IMG/VR virus record: IMGVR_UViG_3300042505_000171
Coordinates: 1 to 22,138 of that record
DNA: 22,138 nucleotides
Strand: one strand, 5' to 3'
Origin: a virus
Part shown: in pieces, positions 1 to 6,406 of the stretch
Position numbering within the stretch: position 1 is the stretch's first letter
Layout: the number at the start of each line of letters is the position of its first letter
Translations under genes and position numbers: made by a program
The notes under the pieces: generated by a model
The model's input: only the letters and a program-made list of their open reading frames with translations
The model's database searches: none
What the model was told of the DNA's origin: nothing

Positions 1-240
1 CTGGAGACGCCTGATAAGGCCCTGTTCCGCCTGTTGAGATGCTTGATCCATCTCACCCTTCATCTTAAGTTGTTGTTGTTGATAAGCCCTATTGGCAGCT
101 TCTTGATTAAGGGTACGTTGTTGTTGGTAGGCCCGTTCAGAAGCCCTAGCAGCTTGACTTTGAGCTTGATAACCAGCAATGGATTGAACGGCACCCATCA
201 GGCCCGTCGCAATACCAACTACGGCAGCGGGAAAACACAT
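1..240 (-). CDS. gp14: Internal virion protein, T7 gp14-like (partial, N-terminal 80 residues)
   Basis: The reading frame starts with ATG at 240 and runs off the left edge without a stop. The protein begins MCFPAAVVGIATGLMG, a short hydrophobic start, followed by a Gln/Ala-rich helical stretch (YQAQSQAARAS, then YQQQ repeats). T7 gp14 has the same design: it starts MCWAAA, has a hydrophobic N-terminus and continues as a long Gln/Ala-rich helix. In T7, gp14 sits in the internal core and is ejected into the host envelope to form part of the DNA channel. The gene overlaps the gp13-like gene by 22 bases, matching T7 gene order 12-13-14. Identification rests on position and composition. Confidence 0.75.
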   Translation of the reverse strand, partial: MCFPAAVVGIATGLMGAVQSIAGYQAQSQAARASERAYQQQRTLNQEAANRAYQQQQLKMKGEMDQASQQAEQGLIRRLQ

Positions 241-686
241 GGTTGTAATTTAGCAAATTCAACATAAGTAAGATTGGTTTGAGTGGTAACATACATAAGC
301 TTTTTAAATCCAAGCATATGAAGCAGCTTCATGTGAAGACGATTCCTTGGATCAGCAATGTTATGTAACATCTCATAGGAGGTTTGTTGTTCGACCCATT
401 TCTTAGCCTCCTTAAAAAATAGCTTTGGGTACGGACGGACATACGGTGTGGTAAGCATCCATATGGCTCCGCAATGGGCATCGGTTCTGGATACCCCCGC
501 TACCCCGCAGATCTCTCCGAGTGGGTTCCGAAAGGTTACCGGATTATCTGAAAGGTCAAGAGAAAGGCAGAGGGTGGCCTCCATAATGGTATGGCCAAGA
601 CCCTCTAGTTCCCTTCGATCATCTTCTTGTAGGTGTTGAGCCACCCAGATTGCGTCTGAGCGGCTCGCCGGGTGGATTAACGACAT
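219..686 (-). CDS. gp13: gp13-like internal virion protein with GNAT acetyltransferase fold
   Basis: This 155-residue protein lies between tail tube B and gp14, the place of T7 gene 13 (138 residues). Its sequence reads as a GNAT-type N-acetyltransferase: an N-terminal RSDAIWVAQHL...DRREL helix, a central sheet with CGVAGVSR, the GAIWMLTT segment, and a C-terminal NRLHMKLLHMLGFKKL element like the GNAT end (N-x-x-S-x-x-L-x-x-x-G-F). T7 gp13 is needed for correct virion assembly and shares this size and place. Whether this copy binds acetyl-CoA cannot be told: the usual R/Q-x-x-G-x-G/A pyrophosphate loop is not obvious. The likeliest role is a structural derivative of the fold. ATG at 686 is 14 bases from the upstream stop. 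Confidence 0.75.
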   Translation of the reverse strand: MSLIHPASRSDAIWVAQHLQEDDRRELEGLGHTIMEATLCLSLDLSDNPVTFRNPLGEICGVAGVSRTDAHCGAIWMLTTPYVRPYPKLFFKEAKKWVEQQTSYEMLHNIADPRNRLHMKLLHMLGFKKLMYVTTQTNLTYVEFAKLQPCVFPLP

Positions 687-700
687 AACGTGTCCCCTTT

Positions 701-3700
701 CTAGAGGGATTGGATTCCTTTGTTATTGTAGCTTCCTTCCCAATCAATGGAAGTAAAGGCTGTTTGGAATGGACTGTCAGCAATCAATTCAAATTCAAAT
801 TGATCACCCTTTGCCATTACTGGAACCGTGCTCTGAGCATTACGGATAATAGGAATGTTATTAGCCCGATAATAGTCAGAGTTGATCTGTGGAAGTTGAA
901 GAGAGAAATCATCCCTTCCTTCTGATCTGATCACTGCTCGATAAGGACCAGAGTTATAGCTGTTGATCTTAAGACGGTGAACCCTAGGAATGTTTAGAGT
1001 ATCCTTAAGACCACGGCTCTCATCCTTAACAAAGTAGAAGGCAGGCAGCTGTGCTACTGCTTCATACTTATACCCAACAGCAAACTTGGATGCCGTATTG
1101 ATACAGGAGAATACAAACCTTGTAAAGACGATTTCCGTTGTGGCTACGGTTGTAATGGTAAAGGTAGTGTTTGTCAGAACCGTTACCACATAGTTACCAG
1201 GCGCCACACCCGTCAACACCGTAATGGTATTACCAGTGGTTAACTTATGCGGAAACTGACAAGTAACAGTGGCGGTGGTAGACCCTGCGGTACGATCAAC
1301 CGTACAAGCTCCACCTGCTGCTGTTTCATTCCCTTCTTTGGTTAGGAAGTACCGTTGCCCAACGGGTTTGGTACCGTCATATTGAAGGGTTTGTTCTTCA
1401 AAGTACCCAGCAATGTCAGGGTTAAGAGAAACCAATACTGCCTGTAAATTTAGATCCTCAAATCCATCCTTAAAACAAATGCTGGTTACATCAGTAGCCA
1501 AATCATAAGTAATAACTGGATTATAATCAAAGAGATCCAAACGAACGTCAAGGTATTGACCCTCAAACAACAACGACTCGGCAGGGGTATCAGTCAGCAA
1601 CGATACCTTACTCAACACACAATTGTTGCCGTGTTTGGTAACGACATACATGATGTCCTGGTCAAAGTCAACAAACTCAACCGTACCAGGAAGTTTCCAC
1701 CTGAACCAACCAGAGATCCGGTTATCGCCATTCTGGAAATACCTAAATAGGTACATGTTGCTGGTTTCTTGCTTTGTCAGCAACGCCACCGTCCCTACTG
1801 CTTGTGACCCTTTCATGTCATAAACAGCTGCTGGAATGTAGGTAGGAACAATCCTGGTCAATTCAATGGCATCAGGTTTCCCTCCAACATTATCCTTGAT
1901 ATTCATCTCAAAGATTGACGATGCCTTATCTCCCTCCTCAAGGAACAAGTAACTAGACCCGATGTCGATTGGAGACACACGGTCTGATTGACTAAAGGAG
2001 GAGATCAGGTTAACCTCAGCGGTTCGTGGTGAAAATGATTCGGTTGTTGTTTCCAGAATGTACTGGGCATTATCACCGAACAACAGCAACCCACGAGGCG
2101 CTGGAATGGCATACTTGAGTTGAACAGGCTTGAGACTACTGGCACTAATGTCAATAGGGTCGCTATCGACAATGGTGATAACAGTACTAGCAAAGAAGTT
2201 AAAGTAGTCCCCTGCTTGTGAGCAGATGACATTCTGACGGCTGGTAAGCACCAACCTATTCTTATAAAAGGAAATGGCATCAACCGTATTGCCCACAAAC
2301 GAAGGCATTGGGTTGGTTTCCGCATCTCCAACTTCCCGTAGCTTCCAATACTTAAGCCTGGATTCATCACCAGGCAGGGCGGCTGCGTTAACGGTAACGA
2401 TGTTAAAGGTGTCACCAGCAGCATTATAAACAAGGTTGGAGGCATTATACCCCTGACCTGCTTGGTAGATGCTGACGGAGGTGATCACGCCGCGAGTAAC
2501 CGTATTGGCGGTAATGCCTGCCCTAGTTTCATTATTGATATTAGCAAACGCACCATTCTGTAGATAGGTGGTATTACCAATAACCAATGGTTGAATATTA
2601 GGTGCTTTTGTTGTTACACCAATTTGCTGCCCATTAAAGAACCAGATCCAGTTGTAGGTATTGATCTTTGTAAAGCCCCTACCACTAGCAACCCTGATTG
2701 TTGAAATTAAAACTTGTTTAATAAAGCTAGAAGAACTAGCAGAAGAACTTACCGAAGAGGATACGGTCTGAACCGCATTCACAATAAGACGTAGGTTCTT
2801 ACCCGTTCCTCCACTAACCGCAAAGTTTTCTCCAACAACGTGTCCACCCGTTACTGCTGTGTTGATTGACACCGACGTGGGAATACCAGTCACCGTTGTC
2901 AAACCAGCGCTAGCCAATGCCGACGCCTGATCCAGTTGGCGATAGGTAAAGGTACCATTAGCCTCCCTGATGATCACATGAGGCATCGTTTCCGCGTTAA
3001 TGGTTGTCGGAGTACTAGGAGCAATGGTTTCTTCCCATACCCCAGCGCCAGACGCACTACCATCACTGGTCTTAAAAATCACCCAATAATCATCAGCACC
3101 AGACTCAACAGAACCAGCAACCTTAATCTTTAGGTTATTGAAGAACTGACGGGGAAGCTGCGATACGGATACCACAGACCCCTTAAACGCCTCAATGGAG
3201 GTGCCAGCATTGCCACCCTTTGCTTCAATGTTAAAGTCAGCGTTATTGACACGCCTCACGTAGATGGTATTACCAACTGCCGCAGATGTGTAATTTGCAT
3301 TACCATTAATCAGGGTAACAAGGTTATTGAGAATATCCTGAACGTTTAGCTGGGTCGAACCGGTGGAGTGAGGAGTGACATATGAAAAGACACTACCATC
3401 AAGCCTCACCGTATATGTCGAGCTATATCCAACGGTATTAACAGAAACAAATCCATAAGGTGTCTCTGCCGCACTGGTGGTTGCTGCTGCCGCTACGGTT
3501 TTGGTTTTATTTAGAACAAAGATATAATCATTAACTTGAAGTGTTTGAAGGTCTGCCGACTGTTTATGGACAGCATAGGAGGTTGCCTCGGCAGCTACCG
3601 CATTAACAGTCTGCTGGAGTCCATCATTAGCACTCCAAATCTTTAATGCTCCATCCTTACCAAATTGAACAATATACCGTTCCTGATCATCTCGGAAGAT

Positions 3701-3895
3701 GGTAAACCATGTACCATCAGCAACAGCATTGGCGAGCTTACTAATTCCCCGAAGACCTGGCCTCTTTGTCAATCCAGTTGCTACGTCTGGATAATAGTTA
3801 TCACAAACACGTAGTTGATTACCAACCTTAATGGTATCAGGTTGTTGTGACACACCACCAATAAGGCTAAAAATTTTCTGAGAAATAGCTGCCAT
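701..3895 (-). CDS. gp12: Tail tubular protein B (T7 gp12-like nozzle)
   Basis: The protein has 1064 residues and begins MAAISQKIFSLIGGVSQQPD, the typical gp12 start (GGVSQQP), followed by a CDNYYPDVATGLTKRPG segment that is also characteristic. gp12 forms the tail nozzle below gp11 and carries the fibres in T7-like phages. T7 gp12 has 794 residues, so this copy is long. The extra length includes a Ser-rich stretch near residues 378-392 and a Thr/Val-rich beta module near residues 860-930 (CQFPHKLTTGNTITVL, then TFTITT) that resembles the Ig/FCCH-like modules inserted in phage tail proteins. The core has recognisable gp12 blocks such as SFYKNRLVLTSRQNVICSQ and ISSFSQSDRVSPIDIGSSYLF. Its ATG shares one base with the gp11 stop (TAATG). 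T7 order and sequence make the call firm. Confidence 0.93.
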   Translation of the reverse strand: MAAISQKIFSLIGGVSQQPDTIKVGNQLRVCDNYYPDVATGLTKRPGLRGISKLANAVADGTWFTIFRDDQERYIVQFGKDGALKIWSANDGLQQTVNAVAAEATSYAVHKQSADLQTLQVNDYIFVLNKTKTVAAAATTSAAETPYGFVSVNTVGYSSTYTVRLDGSVFSYVTPHSTGSTQLNVQDILNNLVTLINGNANYTSAAVGNTIYVRRVNNADFNIEAKGGNAGTSIEAFKGSVVSVSQLPRQFFNNLKIKVAGSVESGADDYWVIFKTSDGSASGAGVWEETIAPSTPTTINAETMPHVIIREANGTFTYRQLDQASALASAGLTTVTGIPTSVSINTAVTGGHVVGENFAVSGGTGKNLRLIVNAVQTVSSSVSSSASSSSFIKQVLISTIRVASGRGFTKINTYNWIWFFNGQQIGVTTKAPNIQPLVIGNTTYLQNGAFANINNETRAGITANTVTRGVITSVSIYQAGQGYNASNLVYNAAGDTFNIVTVNAAALPGDESRLKYWKLREVGDAETNPMPSFVGNTVDAISFYKNRLVLTSRQNVICSQAGDYFNFFASTVITIVDSDPIDISASSLKPVQLKYAIPAPRGLLLFGDNAQYILETTTESFSPRTAEVNLISSFSQSDRVSPIDIGSSYLFLEEGDKASSIFEMNIKDNVGGKPDAIELTRIVPTYIPAAVYDMKGSQAVGTVALLTKQETSNMYLFRYFQNGDNRISGWFRWKLPGTVEFVDFDQDIMYVVTKHGNNCVLSKVSLLTDTPAESLLFEGQYLDVRLDLFDYNPVITYDLATDVTSICFKDGFEDLNLQAVLVSLNPDIAGYFEEQTLQYDGTKPVGQRYFLTKEGNETAAGGACTVDRTAGSTTATVTCQFPHKLTTGNTITVLTGVAPGNYVVTVLTNTTFTITTVATTEIVFTRFVFSCINTASKFAVGYKYEAVAQLPAFYFVKDESRGLKDTLNIPRVHRLKINSYNSGPYRAVIRSEGRDDFSLQLPQINSDYYRANNIPIIRNAQSTVPVMAKGDQFEFELIADSPFQTAFTSIDWEGSYNNKGIQSL

Positions 3896-4494
3896 TATCG
3901 TGCGATGGTACGGAACGGAGTATAAGAAATGTAGAAATTCTGACCAGTTTCGACACCAAAGATGTTCACCTCAGACGTTCCCGTATCATAAGCAATACAG
4001 TTGGCCCTCAAGATCGTCTCATCCTGGGCATTGAATTTAAACATATCCTGTGATCCAACAACACTTCCCGCAAACACACGAGCAGCACGTTGGGTGATGT
4101 AATCCTTAAAGACCTGAGGAAGATCCTCAAAGTCAACCAGCCACACCACATCACACAACACAGGACTGGTTCCTGAGAAGTCAAAGGTATGGTTGATTTT
4201 ATCGTAGAGTTTGCCGCTTCTCAATACGGTCTGGTATTGTTGAACATTAGAGTTCTTATTGTCGGAGATCTGTAGCACGTTATCGGGAACTACAATATCA
4301 CCGTTAGCCTCTGGGGTAAATGGGTAATTGATTTCAGTATTGAAATGCCATCCTTCCCCTTGAACTTCACGGTTGACATTCTCAAGAATACTCAATGCCG
4401 TAGCAATCTCTGGGTTAGCGATGTCGAGCGACACCACAGGTGCCTGCCCGATGCCAGTCAACATCTGGTTGATAGCTTGAAGTTGGGTTGTCAT
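3895..4494 (-). CDS. gp11: Tail tubular protein A (T7 gp11-like adaptor)
   Basis: At 199 residues it is almost the size of T7 gp11 (196). It begins with the usual MTTQLQAINQMLTGIGQAPV, where LTAIN-ML-IG-PV is the gp11 family signature. It also has REVQGEGWHFNTE, typical of tail tubular A (LxxxxRExQxxGWxFNT), and a KDYITQRAARVFAGSVVGS helix. gp11 forms the dodecameric ring linking portal and nozzle. It follows the capsid gene after a terminator, as in T7, and shares one base with gp12. No strong ribosome binding site precedes the ATG. Confidence 0.93.
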   Translation of the reverse strand: MTTQLQAINQMLTGIGQAPVVSLDIANPEIATALSILENVNREVQGEGWHFNTEINYPFTPEANGDIVVPDNVLQISDNKNSNVQQYQTVLRSGKLYDKINHTFDFSGTSPVLCDVVWLVDFEDLPQVFKDYITQRAARVFAGSVVGSQDMFKFNAQDETILRANCIAYDTGTSEVNIFGVETGQNFYISYTPFRTIAR

Positions 4495-4510
4495 AGTTCG
4501 GGACAGGTAA

Positions 4511-4546
4511 TTAAAGAAAAGGGGCCAACCTTTAACAGTCAGCCCC
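4511..4546 (-). terminator. Rho-independent terminator after the capsid gene (T-phi analogue)
   Basis: On the minus strand the transcript folds as GGGGCTGAC / GTTGGCCCC, a nine-pair stem with two G-U pairs and a loop of about eight bases, followed by TTTTCTTTAATT. It lies between the capsid stop and gp11, the same place as T7 T-phi, which partly stops the phage RNA polymerase so that capsid mRNA exceeds tail mRNA. The fold is read by eye. Confidence 0.8.
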
Positions 4547-4569
4547 AGTATTAAACGGAGGTTTTACCC

Positions 4570-5589
4570 TCACACATTCCTAAAGGCCCCGGCAACGCCG
4601 ACGCGCACAGCACCGCAACCATAGGCCAAACGGCCCACAATCACATCGCCTTGATAGATAACGCGCGTATCCGCGCCAGTGGTCTGAACGCTAGGACCAA
4701 TGGCCTCAACAACGCCAGCAGCGTCACGGTGGAAGATCAGGCCGCAGCTGTTGGTGAAGTCAGTAGCCACACCATAGCTGTTGTTCTCACCGGTCACGGC
4801 AGCAGCATCAATAGCAGCGCCAGAAGCCGAACCATACTTCCCAAGGAAGGGGATGTTGTTGGACTTCTTGATGGAGATACCAGCGATCTCATAGAGACCA
4901 TCACCAGAGTTCATGCTACCACCGGCAGCACCATACTCACGGTTGAGGATGTTGGTATCGACCTGAGAGATCAGGGCATAGTATTGACGGGGGCTCAGCA
5001 CGGCCACACGGCCATCCTTAGGAGCAGCCACTTCGTCAAGACGGGCAGCAGCTTCAAAGAAGCCATCAACCAGGGCCTGAGCATCATACTCTTTGTTGGC
5101 ACCGAGGTTGATTTGGAAACCACCAGGCTCACCAGTCACAGCAGCCGAAGCAGCCGAGGCACGATCCAGAACGCGGAAGATACGGCGATCATAGAACTCA
5201 GCCAGGCTCTGGCCGATTTGACGGGCGATGGGACCACGAATGTCATACTGACTCATGATCTCGTCAAGGTTATCCACAAAGGCGGATGCCACCAGCAGGT
5301 CATCCAGCGCGATGGTGGTTTCGGCTGCCGGAGGGTTGCCAGAACCGAGGATAGGCACACCAGGGGTGCGGTAACCAGCCGAAATACGACCGGTATGAAT
5401 GAATTGAGCTTGCTTGCCACCGCGCAGGGTCCGGTTCATCACCAGATCTTTTGCGATAGTAGAGTTACGGAAGGCCTCGTAGACTTCGCCCGTAAAGAGC
5501 TTCAGGAAGAGGTTAGTACGTTGGGCGTAAGAGGGGGATTGACCACCCGTCTTATTAGTTTCGCCAAGATAAGTTACAGTTGCAGTCAT
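4570..5589 (-). CDS. gp10: Major capsid protein (T7 gp10-like)
   Basis: The protein has 339 residues (T7 gp10A has 345) and the T7-type HK97-fold pattern: FLKLFTGEVYEAFRNSTIAKDLVMNRTLRGGKQAQFIHTG near residues 28-70, a QYDIRGPIARQIGQSLAEFYDRRIFRVL segment, and a C-terminal RVIYQGDVIVGRLAYGCGAVR. It forms the icosahedral shell. Codon choice looks stronger than in neighbours, with many GCC, ACC, GGC and AAC codons, as expected for the most expressed gene; this also leaves a long false frame on the opposite strand. The gene is framed by its own upstream intergenic region and a downstream terminator. The bases before its ATG (TTTATTCATTATCCTA) hold no Shine-Dalgarno sequence. No frameshift-made minor capsid form was identified. 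Confidence 0.95.
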   Translation of the reverse strand: MTATVTYLGETNKTGGQSPSYAQRTNLFLKLFTGEVYEAFRNSTIAKDLVMNRTLRGGKQAQFIHTGRISAGYRTPGVPILGSGNPPAAETTIALDDLLVASAFVDNLDEIMSQYDIRGPIARQIGQSLAEFYDRRIFRVLDRASAASAAVTGEPGGFQINLGANKEYDAQALVDGFFEAAARLDEVAAPKDGRVAVLSPRQYYALISQVDTNILNREYGAAGGSMNSGDGLYEIAGISIKKSNNIPFLGKYGSASGAAIDAAAVTGENNSYGVATDFTNSCGLIFHRDAAGVVEAIGPSVQTTGADTRVIYQGDVIVGRLAYGCGAVRVGVAGAFRNV

Positions 5590-5671
5590 TAGGATAATGA
5601 ATAAAAAGGATTTATAACGATTACAAGTACTTGTAGGTAGGATCTAAACGACCCTGTATTTGAAGATAAGG

Positions 5672-5690
5672 CAATACATGTGTCGTATTG
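5672..5690 (-). promoter_or_regulatory. Candidate phage promoter or operator upstream of capsid
   Basis: In the roughly 165-base leader between the RlpA terminator and the capsid ATG, the minus strand reads CAATACGACACATGTATTG. It is an interrupted palindrome (CAATAC, seven bases, GTATTG) and holds AATACGAC, identical to the recognition core of the T7 class III promoter (TAATACGACTCACTATA), but the downstream half differs. A terminator just before and the strong capsid gene just after make a promoter expected here. Which bases the phage polymerase recognises is unknown; the related Syn5 enzyme uses an unlike element (ATTGGGCACCCGTAA). Confidence 0.4.
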
Positions 5691-5716
5691 GGTGTCCACC
5701 GCAGCGGGCCAATACT

Positions 5717-5728
5717 CCAACCGGTTGG
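5717..5728. repeat. Perfect 12-base palindrome CCAACCGGTTGG
   Basis: A perfect palindrome lies in the capsid leader, about 130 bases before the ATG, between the RlpA terminator and the candidate promoter. On the plus strand it is followed by a run of T, but no loop is available for a normal terminator. It may be a protein-binding site. It could also be chance. Confidence 0.4.
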
Positions 5729-5749
5729 GTTTTTAATGTGGTCCCTCCA

Positions 5750-5784
5750 CAATAGAAAAGGGGGTCCTACTCCGAGGTGCCCCC
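5750..5784 (-). terminator. Rho-independent terminator after the RlpA-like gene
   Basis: The minus-strand transcript has GGGGG, then an inner CCT...AGG pairing, then CCCCC followed by TTTTCTATTG, starting 10 bases past the RlpA-like stop. It separates that gene from the capsid leader. The 5' arm also contains ATTGGGGGCACC, which resembles the Syn5 promoter start with two extra G; I treat it as a terminator. Confidence 0.75.
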
Positions 5785-5794
5785 AATCCAAAAG

Positions 5795-6091
5795 TTAATT
5801 AAGGCGAGTAATGGTTACTCTACCAACTCCAGAGCCGGTTAGACCGATCTTGTCAGCCGCACCTTTACTTAGATCAAGACTCCTACCATGAGCGTAGGGA
5901 CCCCGATCATTGACCCGAACAACGGCACACCTATCGAAACAAACCTTGAGGCGTGTTCCAAAGGGTAGTGTCTTGTGCGCTGCCGTAAGGCCGTTTTGAT
6001 TGTATCGTTCGCCATTGGCAGTTAGGTTTCCGTGGAAGCCCGGACCATACCAAGAGCTGATAACAGACAGAGTAGTTAGAAGAGGTAGCAT
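5795..6091 (-). CDS. RlpA-like double-psi beta-barrel protein, putative lytic transglycosylase
   Basis: The 98 residues are almost entirely one RlpA domain: SSWYGPGFHGNLTANGERYN, LTAAHKTLPFGT, VVRVNDRGPYAHGRSLDLS and GVGRVTI. In bacterial RlpA these blocks form a double-psi beta-barrel that cleaves peptidoglycan, in Pseudomonas preferring strands stripped of stem peptides. The three catalytic residues of P. aeruginosa RlpA (Glu, His, Asp) appear to be present as E28, H39 and D62. Cys51 and Cys55 could form a disulfide. There is no SPOR domain. The N-terminus is a short hydrophobic piece (MLPLLTTLSVIS) without a basic region, so export is unclear; an in-frame stop lies just before the ATG. The gene stands alone between two terminators, in front of the capsid. 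A lysis or entry enzyme is likely, but the target wall is inferred. Confidence 0.85.
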   Translation of the reverse strand: MLPLLTTLSVISSWYGPGFHGNLTANGERYNQNGLTAAHKTLPFGTRLKVCFDRCAVVRVNDRGPYAHGRSLDLSKGAADKIGLTGSGVGRVTITRLN

Positions 6092-6132
6092 GAGTTAATT
6101 GCAAAGAACTTTTATATTGCTTACGGCGCATC

Positions 6133-6148
6133 TTTTAGTCGACTAAAA
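6133..6148. repeat. Perfect 16-base palindrome TTTTAGTCGACTAAAA
   Basis: The palindrome begins inside the U-tract of the terminator after the lysine-rich gene and ends about 40 bases before the RlpA-like ATG. It could be an operator for the RlpA-like gene or part of a second, opposite-facing terminator (stem TTTTAGTC/GACTAAAA), although it has no loop bases. Function unknown. Confidence 0.55.
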
Positions 6149-6176
6149 AAGGTGGCCAGTCATCACGACGGTCACC
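6145..6176 (-). terminator. Rho-independent terminator after the lysine-rich gene
   Basis: On the minus strand GGTG, then CC-GTC, a GTGAT loop, GAC-GG, then CACC is followed directly by TTTTTTAG. The stem has one or two bulges. It begins about ten bases after the stop of the 68-residue gene and would end transcripts from the portal and scaffold genes before the RlpA-like gene. Confidence 0.75.
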
Positions 6177-6185
6177 AGCTTAGTA

Positions 6186-6392
6186 CTAGGCGAGTTTGCC
6201 TTTGCTTTTCCCTTTGGTTGCCTTTTTGGCAAGGGGAAGTTGAGGACCACTGCGCTTGAGGAACATTTCCTTTTCGTAAGGGTTATCTGTTCCTTTGCCC
6301 TTGTTATAAAGCTTTTGTTGCTTTTGGGCATCTTTGTGTTTCTTTGGATCAATCGGCATGGATTGAGCCAACTTGGGTTTACGTGTTGCCAT
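6186..6392 (-). CDS. Lysine-rich small protein of unknown function
   Basis: The 68 residues are strongly basic: MATRKPKLAQSMPIDPKKHK at the start and a tail with KKATKGKSKGKLA. No fold or known family is recognised. It lies between scaffold and the RlpA-like gene, 14 bases after the scaffold stop, and is followed by a terminator, so it is the last gene of the portal-scaffold transcript. Its charge would suit binding DNA or the acidic scaffold, but that is a guess. A competing frame at 6143-6352 runs through the terminator and is less likely. Start chosen at the only early ATG. Confidence 0.75.
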   Translation of the reverse strand: MATRKPKLAQSMPIDPKKHKDAQKQQKLYNKGKGTDNPYEKEMFLKRSGPQLPLAKKATKGKSKGKLA

Positions 6393-6406
6393 TAGTGGGA
6401 ACCTAT

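Noticed and set aside
2005-2445. 146-residue minus-strand frame inside tail tube B
   Set aside because: Shadow of the gp12 frame in another register; composition unlike a protein.
4651-5592. 313-residue open frame on the plus strand across the capsid gene
   Set aside because: It mirrors the capsid codons; strong codon bias removes antisense stops. No family features, and the only plus-strand gene of that size in an otherwise one-direction genome.
6143-6352. 69-residue minus-strand frame overlapping the lysine-rich gene
   Set aside because: It reads through the terminator hairpin and is a shadow of the better-placed 68-residue frame.
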